Positions 45,387-54,402 are shown, numbered from the stretch's first letter. The stretch is 64,000 bases of DNA from Limnothrix sp. FACHB-406 (GCF_014698235.1 NZ_JACJSP010000005.1:124001-188000), one strand, 5' to 3'. The notes: generated from the letters alone by a model not told the origin. Numbers and translations are program-made.

Positions 45387-46405
45387 GGTTAATCCACGTT
45401 AATCCACTGGATCCACCGATCCAAAGGCAGGGCCACAACGGTCAGGATTTCCCTATTTTGTCGCAGATTTGGTGCGATCGGGCCGCCCCAGCCCCATCAC
45501 CCGCTGGTCTCATCCCGATCGGGCGATCATTCAATCCACATTTCGGATTCAGTTGGTTTGCTCCTCAGGAAGGGGTTAAATCCCAATCGATAAGGTCACA
45601 ATTCCTAGTGATCTCGATCAATATCCCAAGCGGTCGCAATTCCCTATACTTCTCAGACCTCATTAAAACTCTATGTTGAAGTTTTAATCGGCACTCAAAA
45701 ACATCTGCACTGACAATGACTTGACCGTTCACTAATCAGCCTTTTCAACTGCCCGATCGCGCTTATCCTCTTGACCAGATCAGCCCAAAATTGACTGATC
45801 AACCATTCACAGATCAGCAACTCACGGATCAATCGCCACGGATCATCCTGAATTCTCATGCTAGCTGATGAACAACCAAGAAACCCAAGGTAGCTTTCGA
45901 TCACAGCCCTGGCTGGCTGCTGAATGATCACTCAAGTTATCGTTGCCAAAAAATAATTTGAACCCAGAATTCAAATCATTAACAACAGCAATTCTAAGAG
46001 AATGTCTGAAAAGCCAAAATTGCTACTCCGTACGCTCCAGTGATCGATGGAAACAAGGGGCTTAAGCCCCTTGCCCCCACAACTATTGGTGTTTGGTACG
46101 GGTCAAAAGATACTTTTCAAATATCCTCTAATGATTGCCAAAATGATTAGCCTAGGTTTAATTCGAGATAAATATTTTAAAAATTTTCTTGTAGATTTTT
46201 ATTGCTTCGCTTTTTGTGCAAGAAGGTCGATTTTTATACATTGTCCGTGTATTCTTGTATATTGAGTATGTTTCTATGTGCAGTTTGTGATCTGCATCTC
46301 TTCTCGTTTTGGATATTGACTGACAAATTTTTGCTGCCTGTTGAAGTGAATTGGCTACGGACGTTGATTGTTTAAGCCCCTACCGACAGAATCAAGCCCC
46401 TAACC
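45387..46405. other. Gene-free region (1.0 kb) with hairpin and dispersed repeat
   Basis: No frame is convincing. A 9-bp perfect inverted repeat ATTAAAACT / AGTTTTAAT (45662-45688) and the dispersed palindrome copy C (46054-46073) are the main structures. The rest is AT-rich, especially 46100-46350. GATCA-like words recur in 45740-45860. Promoters for deoC and the kinase gene should lie at the two ends. Confidence 0.5.
46054..46073. repeat. Dispersed palindromic repeat, copy C
   Basis: The perfect palindrome CAAGGGGCTTAAGCCCCTTG is followed by CCCCCACAACTATTGG, which matches the C5 tract after copy A. GATCGAT precedes both copies A and C within 25 bp. It lies between deoC and the GAF-PAS kinase gene. 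Confidence 0.75.
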
Positions 46406-48169
46406 ATGATTCATCTGTCAACGCTTTTTCGAGTTTCCCAGGCGATCGCTCGTACCATTGAAATCAACGAGCTGCTACAAGTGTTATCCAGCCATGTTCT
46501 GGAATATTCAGGAGCAGAAAAATGCGCCCTGCTTCTATTGCAAGACGGCGAGTGGGAACTGCGAGCCTTGGCAGATTCTCGAGGGGTGCAGCTAACAACG
46601 CTGCCTCTTGCATATAGCCAAGATGTGCCCAGTAAGCTCATTCAATACGCAGAAACGCACCTAAAACCAATTGCCATTGAAAACCTTTGCACTGATTTGC
46701 CTGTAATTGGCAATTATTTAAAAATTCATCGCCCTCAAAGTTTGCTTTGCTTGCCATTGCTGAACCAAGAGACTCTGTTGGGCATTTTATATCTGGAACA
46801 TCGATCGGCTCAGGGACTCTTTACGGACGATCGGCTCATGGTTTTGGATTGCTTGGCGAACCAAGCCGCGATCGCCCTAGATCATGCAAGGCTTTACCAA
46901 ACCGTGCAACGCAATGAATCTCGTTTGCGTGCCGTGTATGAGTCTAATAATGATGCGATTATGCTCCTGAGCGAAAAGTGCTTTGTGGATTGTAATTCGG
47001 CAACATTGGCTATCTTTAAGTGCCCAGCAAAATCAGAATTTTGTGGTAAGCATCCTTCGCAAATTTCTCCGGAATATCAACCCAACGGGCGCTTATCGAG
47101 CGAGGCTGCGACTGATCATATTGTGACGGCACTCACCCGGGGCTATGACCGTTTTGAGTGGCAACATTGCCGCTGGGATGGCTCGGAATTTATTGCCGAA
47201 GTGCAGCTCTGCCGAATGGAAATAGATGATCAGGCAATTTTGCAGGCGATCGTTCGGGATATTAGCGATCGAAAGGCCGTGGAGGCGGCCATTCGCCAAA
47301 AATCTGCAGAACTGGAACAGGCACTCTTGCAACTGCAAAAGACACAATTGCAACTGGTGCAAATTGAAAAAATGTCGGTTTTGGGAAACTTGGTGGCAGG
47401 GGTAGCCCACGAAATTAATAACCCGATCGGGTGCATTGTGGGCAATGTTAGCGTTATGCAGAATTACGTCATCGACTTGATGGAAACCTTGGATCTCTAT
47501 CAAGCGAATTTCCCTGAGCCGGGCATCACCATTGAACAGCAATTAGATGCGATCGACCTGGACTATTTGCGGCAAGATGTGCCGGATGTGATGCAAGCCA
47601 TTAAGGATTCAGGCGATCGAATTGCCGCCATTAGCCAGAGTCTGAGAACATTTTCGCGAACAGATGGGGCTGAAAAGCAACTCTTTAATGTGTGTGATGG
47701 GCTTGATAGTACGGTTTTGATCTTGCGACATCGGCTCAAAGCCAATGAGCAACGACCGAAAATTGAAGTGGTGACCCACTATGACCAACTGCCGGAAATT
47801 AACTGTTTTCCGGGGCAACTCAACCAGGTTTTCATGAATATTTTGGCCAACGCGATCGACGCGATCGATGAATTGAGCGAAGGCAAAAGTTTTCAAGAAC
47901 TAGCCCAATCGCCGCACCAAATTACGATCAGCACAAGGGCGATCGAGTCGGGAATTCAAATTACGATTGCGGATGATGGGCCGGGGATGCCCCCTGAGGT
48001 GCAGCGGCGAATTTTTGACTATATGTTCACCACCAAAGAAGTGGGCAAAGGAACCGGCTTAGGGTTGGCCATTGCCCATCAAATTGTGGTGGAAACCCAT
48101 GGCGGGACGATCGATTTGCAATCCCAAGTGGGCGAAGGCAGCACATTCACGCTCACTTTGCCCTGTTGA
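46406..48169 (+). CDS. Histidine kinase with GAF and PAS sensor domains
   Basis: The 587-residue soluble kinase has a GAF domain at ~5-165 (SQAIARTIEINELLQVLSSH start, LGILYLEHRSAQGLF), a PAS domain at ~172-295 (AVYESNNDAIMLLSE, ending IVRDISDRKAVEAAI), a coiled linker, and the kinase core with phospho-acceptor His335 (GVAHEINNPIG), N-box (MNILANAIDAIDE), G1 (ADDGPGMP) and G2 (GKGTGLGLA). GAF domains of this type can bind a chromophore, but no conserved Cys-His is evident here. It could be a shortened form of the large Ser/Thr-kinase-AAA-GAF-HK proteins of cyanobacteria. No response regulator is adjacent. Confidence 0.9.
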   Translation: MIHLSTLFRVSQAIARTIEINELLQVLSSHVLEYSGAEKCALLLLQDGEWELRALADSRGVQLTTLPLAYSQDVPSKLIQYAETHLKPIAIENLCTDLPVIGNYLKIHRPQSLLCLPLLNQETLLGILYLEHRSAQGLFTDDRLMVLDCLANQAAIALDHARLYQTVQRNESRLRAVYESNNDAIMLLSEKCFVDCNSATLAIFKCPAKSEFCGKHPSQISPEYQPNGRLSSEAATDHIVTALTRGYDRFEWQHCRWDGSEFIAEVQLCRMEIDDQAILQAIVRDISDRKAVEAAIRQKSAELEQALLQLQKTQLQLVQIEKMSVLGNLVAGVAHEINNPIGCIVGNVSVMQNYVIDLMETLDLYQANFPEPGITIEQQLDAIDLDYLRQDVPDVMQAIKDSGDRIAAISQSLRTFSRTDGAEKQLFNVCDGLDSTVLILRHRLKANEQRPKIEVVTHYDQLPEINCFPGQLNQVFMNILANAIDAIDELSEGKSFQELAQSPHQITISTRAIESGIQITIADDGPGMPPEVQRRIFDYMFTTKEVGKGTGLGLAIAHQIVVETHGGTIDLQSQVGEGSTFTLTLPC

Positions 48170-48245
48170 AGGCCGGGCGAAAGGCTCGATCGAGAACCGG
48201 AGAGGATGTCTGAGTGGGTCTGAGCTTTGGGGCGATCGGCAGAGG

Positions 48246-48881
48246 CTACGCCGCAGGGGTGGGCGTGAGTTGCCCTTGCTGAAGCTGCCAACAGCGATCG
48301 GCCACATCCAAAAGATCACTGGGATCATGGGTGACCACCAACAAAGTCCAGTGAGCCTTCAATCGCGACAGCAAACCGGCTAACTGTTGCCGCATGGACC
48401 AATCCAACCCGGCGGTGGGTTCGTCCAACAGCAAAATGCTGGGTTGGCGAATCAGTTGCACTGCCAGAGCCAAGCGCCGTTGCTGGCCACCGCTGAGGGT
48501 GTAGGGCGAAATATTCAGGGCTAACTGTTCCAACCCCACAGCGGCCAGAGCCTCGTGAATTTGCTCTGAACTAATTTCCGGGTGGCCCAGCCGCAACTCT
48601 TCGAGCACGGTGGAGCCGCAAAAATGCCGCTCAGGAAATTGAAACACCAACCCCGCTAACTGTTGCAGGGACTCGGGAAATAGGGGGCGATCGCGCCACA
48701 GCACTTGTCCGCTGGTTTGGCTGGCCAAGCCGGCCAAGATTTCCAACAGGGTGCTTTTACCGGAACCGCTGGGGCCAATCACCAAGGTCAGTTGTTGGGG
48801 AACCAATTCCAGATTCACTTGGTGCAAAATGGCCTTGGCGGCGGCGGCGGGGTGATAGCTAACGGAGTCCAAACGCAGCAT
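48246..48881 (-). CDS. ABC transporter ATP-binding protein, CbiO/EcfA-like
   Basis: The 211-residue ATPase has Walker A GPSGSGKST, the Q-loop FQFPERHF typical of cobalt/energy-coupling-factor ATPases (CbiO/EcfA), the signature LSGGQQRRLALA, and Walker B ILLLDEPTAGLD. Its partner (EcfT or permease) is not nearby, as is often the case for cyanobacterial ECF-like ATPases. The substrate is unknown. It diverges from the TPR-protein gene. Confidence 0.88.
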   Translation of the reverse strand: MLRLDSVSYHPAAAAKAILHQVNLELVPQQLTLVIGPSGSGKSTLLEILAGLASQTSGQVLWRDRPLFPESLQQLAGLVFQFPERHFCGSTVLEELRLGHPEISSEQIHEALAAVGLEQLALNISPYTLSGGQQRRLALAVQLIRQPSILLLDEPTAGLDWSMRQQLAGLLSRLKAHWTLLVVTHDPSDLLDVADRCWQLQQGQLTPTPAA

Positions 48882-49007
48882 GGAAGAAAGGGGGCGCGGA
48901 GGTGGATCGGGCCCTATTGTAGGGGGCTACTCAACGGCTCGAATGAATGATTCAACGCATGTTCGATTGTTCGATCCGATATTTCGATACGTTCAGGAGT
49001 GATGGTT

Positions 49008-50000
49008 ATGGATCTCGGCCGCTTTGTTGCTCAAGGGCGATCTCCTGTGGTGGCCGATCGCGCTCGAAAGCGATCGACTCGGCCCCGCCTGTCCCGATCA
49101 AGGTCAAGATCAGTGGCCTGGCTGGCTGGGGCGATCGGGCTGTTCTGGGGCTGGGGGGCTTGGCCGGCCGGGGCGGATCCGTTCCGATCCCAGAATCCTC
49201 GCCCCGTGGGCGATCGGGCTGAGGCGGCCTTCGTCATGCTGTTCAAAAATGGCAATTATCCCGTCGCTCGCCGTTTAGCCCAAGAGGCGATCGCCCAAGA
49301 ACCCCAAGAGCCTTTGGGCTATGCCTTAGCCGGTGCATTGGCCTATCTCGATGGTCAGTGGGATCAGGTGCAAACCGCCGCCAATCAGACCCTTACCGCT
49401 GCCAACACCCTCAAAACCACTGATGCCCTGCGCGGTAATCTCTACATCGGCGTGGGACATTTCTTGGAAGGGGCGTTTATTGTGTCCGAAGGTGGTCGCG
49501 GCCCCCTTCAGGGTGCACCAGAAGCCTTGGCCAAACTGTCCCAGGTTAACGAAGCCTTGGATGCAGCGGCGGCCATCAGTCCCAACGATCCGGAACTGAA
49601 CTTGATTCGGGGATCGCTGGATGTGTTGTTGGCGGATAATTTGCCCTTTGGCAATGTGGATGGGGCTGTGAACTCCCTCCAGCGGGGCAGCCCCGACTAT
49701 GTGGTCGATCGCCTGTTGGCGGCCATTTACCGCCGGCGCAAAAACTTTTCCCAGGCGATCGCCTCAGTCGATCGCGCCTTGGCCAAGAGTCCCCAAAATC
49801 CCGACCTTTGGCATTTAAAAGGGCAAATTCTCTACGAACAAGGACGCAGCAGCCAAAATCTTGATTTGCTGAAGCAATCGGAAGCCCTGTTTTTGCAGGT
49901 GTTGGCCCAGCGGGAGCAAATGCCCCGCGCTGTGATTCGGCACTTGGAAAAAAATGAGTTGCGGCGAGTGCAGCGGGAAATTCGCAACCTGCGCGGCTAA
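49008..50000 (+). CDS. TPR-repeat protein with N-terminal signal segment
   Basis: The 330-residue product has a basic N-terminus (RKRSTRPRLSRSRSRSVA), one hydrophobic helix (~40-57) that may act as signal or anchor, and tetratricopeptide-like repeats throughout the rest (AFVMLFKNGNYPVARRLAQEAIAQEP, then AIASVDRALAKSPQNPDLWHLKGQ). This resembles the Sll0314-type periplasmic proteins of cyanobacteria, which have no assigned function. ATG 49008 is chosen because AGGAG (48995-48999) sits at the right distance; GTG 48999 and ATG 49002 are too close to it. It probably acts as a periplasmic scaffold (inference). Confidence 0.78.
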   Translation: MDLGRFVAQGRSPVVADRARKRSTRPRLSRSRSRSVAWLAGAIGLFWGWGAWPAGADPFRSQNPRPVGDRAEAAFVMLFKNGNYPVARRLAQEAIAQEPQEPLGYALAGALAYLDGQWDQVQTAANQTLTAANTLKTTDALRGNLYIGVGHFLEGAFIVSEGGRGPLQGAPEALAKLSQVNEALDAAAAISPNDPELNLIRGSLDVLLADNLPFGNVDGAVNSLQRGSPDYVVDRLLAAIYRRRKNFSQAIASVDRALAKSPQNPDLWHLKGQILYEQGRSSQNLDLLKQSEALFLQVLAQREQMPRAVIRHLEKNELRRVQREIRNLRG

Positions 50001-50089
50001 TTTAGACCCCTGATTGGAATCCGTATGTCGCCGATATAAAACCGGTACAAAATCGGCACGCCATCAGCACGCGATTGACCAAACCTGAC

Positions 50090-50115
50090 AAAAAAAGAAG
50101 GGGCCGAAGCCCCCT
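50090..50115 (-). terminator. Rho-independent terminator on the minus strand
   Basis: Read on the minus strand, GGGGC-TTCG-GCCCC forms a UUCG-capped stem and is followed by TTCTTTTTTT. It lies about 107 bp downstream of the Ala/Pro-rich gene's stop and would end that transcript. An 11-bp GAAATCTTGCT duplication (50147-50168) lies between the stop and the terminator. Confidence 0.8.
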
Positions 50116-50221
50116 GCTGAATGGGTACTGAAGCCTGAATCTTGCTGAAATCTTGCTGAAATCTTGCTGAATTGGTGATTTGCACCAGATCGATCGACCT
50201 GTTTGGGCGATCGAATCAGCC

Positions 50222-50620
50222 TTAGCGGCGACCCATATCCCTGGCCATATCTTTGAAGCCATTCAGGCTGGGGCCCGGACGACGACGCGGCGTGTTGCTG
50301 GGCACAAACTTCGATGCAAAAGCCGTTTCCGGCGGCAGGGTCACCGGGGCCGGAGCGGGCTTAGGTGGCTCGGGCGGCTTGGCCGGGGCTGCGGGGGCTG
50401 CGGCCTTGGCTGCTTTAATGCTGGTTTTGGTGCTCTTGGGAGCTGGGGCCGGAGCTTCCGGAGCGGCGGCCACGGGGGCTGCCGGTTCCGCAACCACAGC
50501 GGGGGCTTGGGGAGCCGGGGCGGCCGGGGTGCTGTCTCCCGTACCTTGTGCATCACCAATTTCCAAGAAGAAAGCGTCTTTTTGGGAACCGAAGAGGTTC
50601 TTCAGGGGGCCGATCGGCAT
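50222..50620 (-). CDS. Ala/Pro-rich hypothetical protein
   Basis: The 132-residue product starts MPIGPLKNLFGSQKDAFFLEIGDAQG, a segment that looks like a short conserved motif, followed by ~75 residues of Ala/Pro/Lys low complexity (PAAPAPQAPAVVAEPAA; KSTKTSIKAAKAAAPAAPAKP) and a basic tail (PRRRPGPSLNGFKDMARDMGRR). There is no signal peptide. The disordered, basic middle resembles nucleoid- or ribosome-associated tails, but no function is known. ATG 50620 is chosen because upstream residues lack the motif pattern. The frame extends back to 50761 without support. Confidence 0.65.
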   Translation of the reverse strand: MPIGPLKNLFGSQKDAFFLEIGDAQGTGDSTPAAPAPQAPAVVAEPAAPVAAAPEAPAPAPKSTKTSIKAAKAAAPAAPAKPPEPPKPAPAPVTLPPETAFASKFVPSNTPRRRPGPSLNGFKDMARDMGRR

Positions 50621-51006
50621 GGTTTCGTCGTCAGGTGAGTGGTGGGGTTTTAGCCGTTGCGAGAACCGTTGCGGGATTGATGAGGCGATCGCAAGTGAGA
50701 CCTCGCCCTGACGCTCCACACAGGAAGTGGCTCTGGGGTAAGGTTTGGGGTCGATCGCCAAGACAGCAATTGGGCCGGCTGCTCATTCACCGGTAAAGGC
50801 GGTCTTTACAGACTAGGTACAATTGCTTACAAAATGCAATGTTTCGCAACACTTGTTCTCAGCATTGTATCTGTCCTCGGTTCGATCGACGAGGGGCCGT
50901 GGATGATTATCTGGAATTGATGTTTTGATCGCTGGTGTTTTTAGTTTTGATCGCTGGTGTTTTTACGTTTCGGATCTTTCGGATCTCGACGTTCACGGAG
51001 CGATCG
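50621..51006. other. Intergenic region with a 22-bp exact duplication
   Basis: GTTTTGATCGCTGGTGTTTT-TA is repeated exactly in tandem at 50922-50943 and 50944-50965. The rest holds no gene. A shorter CGGATCTTT/CGGATCTC pair follows. The duplicated block lies downstream of the PPK2 gene. Confidence 0.7.
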
Positions 51007-52494
51007 CTAGCGAGTGAGGCGACGTTCGATCGCGTCGGCCACCGCCGTAGCCACCGCAACCCGCGCAAAGTACTTATCCTCTGCGGCAATCAAAGTCCAA
51101 GGGGCCAAGGGCGTGTGGGTTCGTTGCACCATTTGGTTCACTGCCACCGAATACAGGGGCCACCGCTCCCGATTGCGCCAATCCTCGTCAGTGAGTTTGT
51201 ATTGCTTGAAGGGATTGTCTTTGCGTTCCTGGAACCGGCGCAGTTGTTCTTCTGGGCTGATGTGCAACCAAACTTTCACCAACACCATGCCACTGGACAT
51301 TAGTTGGCTTTCAAATTCATTAATTTCCTGATAGGCCCGTCGCCATTCCGTTTCGGTGGCAAATCCTTCAATTCGTTCCACCAAAACCCGCCCATACCAC
51401 GATCGATCAAAAATCCCGATCGTGCCCGCCGCCGGTAACCAGCGCCAAAATCGCCATAGGTAGTGGTGCGCGCGTTCCTCCGCCGTGGGGGCCGCAAAGG
51501 CATGAACCCCATAGCTGCGGGGATCCAACATGCCCGTTAACCGCGAGATGGCTCCCCCCTTGCCCGCCGCGTCCCAACCTTCAAACAACACCAACACGGG
51601 TAACCGTTGGCGATGGATTTGCATTTGCAGCGATCGCAGCCGGGCCTGCTGTTCCGCCAGTTTCCGTTCATATTTACTGCGAGACAGGGCTTGACTGAGG
51701 TTCACCCGTGCCAGCAAGTCCGGTTCACCGGGATGCAACTCCGCTTGGGCCGGCAGGGCGGGCGGGGGAGAAGCCTGGCTGCGTTGGCGATCGAGTGCTC
51801 CGGCAATGGTGGCAATGGTTTCGCTCAACACTTTGATCACCGCCCAGCGGCGGCTGTTGCCTTCCACCAAAGTCCAAGGAGCCGCTCCTGTGCTGGTTTC
51901 CGCCAGCATCGCTTCCGCCAAGTCCCGATATTGGCGATAGTGCTTGGCCTGTTGCCAATCTTCCGGTCGCACCCGCCATGCCTGAAAAGGATCCGCTTGG
52001 TATTTTTTCAGGCGCTTTTTCAGCTCATCACGGCCGAGATGAATAAAAAATTTGGCGATCGCCGCGCCTTCATCCGCCAACTGTCGCTCAAAGGCATTCA
52101 CTTCCCGGGTGGCTTCGGGAAACTGTTGATCCGGCAGCCGGCCAAACAGGCGATCTTCCAGCAGGTGGCTATACCAACTGTGATAGAACAGCCCGATCGT
52201 GCCCGCTTCCGGCAACCGCAACCAAAAACGCCGTAACCAGGGAAATCCCAGCTCATGGGGTTCTGGCGGAAAAATTGGATGTACTTGAAAGCCGCGTGGA
52301 TCCAAGGAGTCGCGCAATTCCTTGACGATCGCCCCCTTGCCCGCCGCCGCCCAGCCTTCCAGGGCAATGATCACCGGTAATTGGGCTTCCCGACAGTCCG
52401 CTTGGAGCGATCGCAACTGAAGAGCCAAGCGATCGCGCTCTGCGACATAGGTGGCCTTATCCAGCTTCAGGCTGAGATCCAACATGTCCAGCAT
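51007..52494 (-). CDS. pap: Two-domain PPK2, polyphosphate:AMP phosphotransferase type
   Basis: The 495-residue protein is a tandem of two PPK2 domains. PPK2 enzymes use polyphosphate to phosphorylate nucleotides; fused forms characteristically make ADP from AMP. The C-terminal domain has an intact Walker A (EGWDAAGKGGAI) and a later DRSWYGRV motif. In the N-terminal domain the Asp of that Walker A is replaced by Ala (EGWAAAGKGAIV), so this half is probably structural. ATG 52494 has GGAGG at a good distance; a longer frame to 52578 is rejected because its residues are Cys-rich and unlike the family. Confidence 0.92.
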   Translation of the reverse strand: MLDMLDLSLKLDKATYVAERDRLALQLRSLQADCREAQLPVIIALEGWAAAGKGAIVKELRDSLDPRGFQVHPIFPPEPHELGFPWLRRFWLRLPEAGTIGLFYHSWYSHLLEDRLFGRLPDQQFPEATREVNAFERQLADEGAAIAKFFIHLGRDELKKRLKKYQADPFQAWRVRPEDWQQAKHYRQYRDLAEAMLAETSTGAAPWTLVEGNSRRWAVIKVLSETIATIAGALDRQRSQASPPPALPAQAELHPGEPDLLARVNLSQALSRSKYERKLAEQQARLRSLQMQIHRQRLPVLVLFEGWDAAGKGGAISRLTGMLDPRSYGVHAFAAPTAEERAHHYLWRFWRWLPAAGTIGIFDRSWYGRVLVERIEGFATETEWRRAYQEINEFESQLMSSGMVLVKVWLHISPEEQLRRFQERKDNPFKQYKLTDEDWRNRERWPLYSVAVNQMVQRTHTPLAPWTLIAAEDKYFARVAVATAVADAIERRLTR

Positions 52495-53206
52495 GGCTTG
52501 TCCTCCAGGCGAGCAGTGGCACGAAGCAACGGCAGCAATCACAGTGCATGGCGGGCAGTGACGGAGCCTGATGCACAATCACCGTCATCGCCAACCACCG
52601 CAGCGCGGCCTTGCGCTTACGGCCATCAATTGCCACAACCTTAGCGATTGCTGTTCCGGTCTGCTGCAAAACGTAAAGAAGACTTTAGTCGAGCAACTCC
52701 TCAGCCCGATTGTCATCCATCCAAATTGCCGCGAAAACGGCCGCAATTTGCTGAAAACAGCCCGATCGACAAGAGTTCGATCGGGCCACTTGGCAGGGTG
52801 TGATTGACGAAACTTGGAGGTCTTGCCCGCAAGTTCCATTAAGTTTCAATCAAGTTTCAAAGGAGTTTCGTTGAGTTGCGATTCAAAAATTATTAAATCT
52901 TGATCAATGTTTTTGATTGTTAGGAATCTGATCATTTTCGATTTCGGTTTTGATCAATGTCCTATGAATGCTTGATGTTGATTAGGGTTCAATAGTTTTG
53001 CCTGTAATCTATGCTCTATCTACGCCTTGAAACCTTGATTGGAATTTCTTAGCCGGACAACTCAGACCATCCAACTCATTCCTAGCTAATTGAATCAAAG
53101 TCGCTGCCTTTGGTTATTCATTGCTTGGACTTGAGGTCAAGGATTTCCAAATCGAAATTCAGGGCTAGGGGGGTGCTCATTGCGATTATTACTCCCTGAG
53201 TTGGTA
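52495..53206. other. AT-rich intergenic region
   Basis: No gene is convincing in ~700 bp between the divergent PPK2 and glutamine-tetrad genes. The segment 52830-53060 is distinctly AT-rich, and the word TCAAGTTTC or similar recurs near 52850. Promoters are expected but not assigned. No hairpin stands out. Confidence 0.45.
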
Positions 53207-54169
53207 ATGGGTATGACTGATTCTTGGCGCGATCAGATGCAATCGGTGGTTTTGGAGCTAGGGCAGATCTCGCTAAGGACGGCAGAAGCGGTTCAATGCC
53301 TCTCCAGTCAGCTCGATCGGCTGAGTCAATGCTTGGAACAGCAGGGTGAATTTTTGCAAAAAACTTTGCAGCAACAGGGACAACAAATCGAAGAAAAGAT
53401 CGAGCGCCAGATCGAACAACAACTTGAATTGCAAAGTTGGCAAATTCAGCAACAATCGAAAGAGATTCATCAACAGGTGAATCAGCAAGTTAATCAGCAA
53501 GTTAATCAGCAAATTGGAAAACAAATCGAACAGCAGATTAGCCAGCAGATTGAGCGACAAATTCAGCAGCAAATTGTGCTGCAAAATCAGCAAATGCAGC
53601 AAATTCAGCAAATTCAGCAACAGGGACAACAATTGCAACAGGTTCTAGAGCAATTCTGCCAACGCAATCTTGAACAGCAGGCCCAACATTGGGAACAGCA
53701 GGGGCAGTTATTGGCCCAACAGAATCAACATTTGCAACAGCAAGGACAGCAAATTAAACAGCAGGAATATCAGGTGTTTGCCCTTTGCGATGTGTTGCAA
53801 GCTCTGGTGAGTCAGCAAACGGCTACGCATCAAGCGATGGCTCAACTGATCGACCGGTGGGCGATCGACCTGCCATCGCCCGCACCGACTGAGCCATTGC
53901 GTACCCTGTCGCCCTGGGTAACGGCCGGAACAACGGGGGGTGATGGATTGGCCCAGGTCGATCGCGCCGATCGGCTGGACAACGCCCAAGCAGCCACGAA
54001 CGCCGGTCACCCTGGGGAATCCGATCACCCCTTCGCCCTTGCGGCTCCGCCAAGTCTTTGGCCAAGTTCGGAGTCGATCGCCCCTCAGACCTTTGGGGAC
54101 AGTCCGCCTTTAGGGCCAATCCTCCCCTATGAAGATGTATCCTTTGCTACTGGCTACTCGGTTGGATAG
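53207..54169 (+). CDS. Glutamine-rich coiled-coil protein with nine four-residue repeats
   Basis: The 320-residue product is dominated by a glutamine-rich helical region (~40-190). Residues 88-123 form nine exact-phase tetrads of the pattern x-[Q/K/R]-Q-[V/I] (HQQV, NQQV x2, NQQI, GKQI, EQQI, SQQI, ERQI, QQQI), a hydrophobic residue every fourth position. The C-terminal ~130 residues are Pro/Ser-rich and disordered. There is no membrane segment. I do not recognise the family. ATG 53207 is chosen; TTG 53180 and ATG 53213 are alternatives. It lies upstream of, and in the same direction as, the PilB-like gene, but 460 bp apart. Confidence 0.7.
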   Translation: MGMTDSWRDQMQSVVLELGQISLRTAEAVQCLSSQLDRLSQCLEQQGEFLQKTLQQQGQQIEEKIERQIEQQLELQSWQIQQQSKEIHQQVNQQVNQQVNQQIGKQIEQQISQQIERQIQQQIVLQNQQMQQIQQIQQQGQQLQQVLEQFCQRNLEQQAQHWEQQGQLLAQQNQHLQQQGQQIKQQEYQVFALCDVLQALVSQQTATHQAMAQLIDRWAIDLPSPAPTEPLRTLSPWVTAGTTGGDGLAQVDRADRLDNAQAATNAGHPGESDHPFALAAPPSLWPSSESIAPQTFGDSPPLGPILPYEDVSFATGYSVG

Positions 54170-54360
54170 TTCGCTGCGATATGATGGGGCCCAAAACCGC
54201 TTAAGGTGTTCTTAATTCGACGTTTGAACCGGATATTTCCCGGATTGTTCACTGCCTTGGGGAATAGTGGATTTTACGGTGGGCTTTTGTGGATGGGGGC
54301 CGATCGCGCCTGAAGACCCTCGCGCCTGACGATCACGGCCATGGCCTGAGAAGTGGAATT

Positions 54361-54402
54361 CAGACGCTGCGATCCAGACGCTGTGATCCAGACGTTACGA
54401 TT
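54361..54402. repeat. 14-bp tandem repeat, three units
   Basis: Units CAGACGCTGCGATC, CAGACGCTGTGATC and CAGACGTTACGATT, followed by a partial CAGACGGTCAGAAG. It lies upstream of the PilB-like gene and is unrelated in sequence to the arrays at 6369, 14653 and 41939. Confidence 0.85.

Noticed and set aside
46047-46265. Short frame beginning in the dispersed palindrome
   Set aside because: Its first residues come from the repeat and the rest from AT-rich DNA without coding character.
46376-46405. Possible fourth copy of the palindrome (AAGCCCCT twice)
   Set aside because: Only half of the palindrome is present, so it is not counted.
53273-53638. A Leu-rich frame antisense to the glutamine-tetrad gene
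   Set aside because: Leu is what CAG/CAA glutamine codons give on the opposite strand; it is a shadow.
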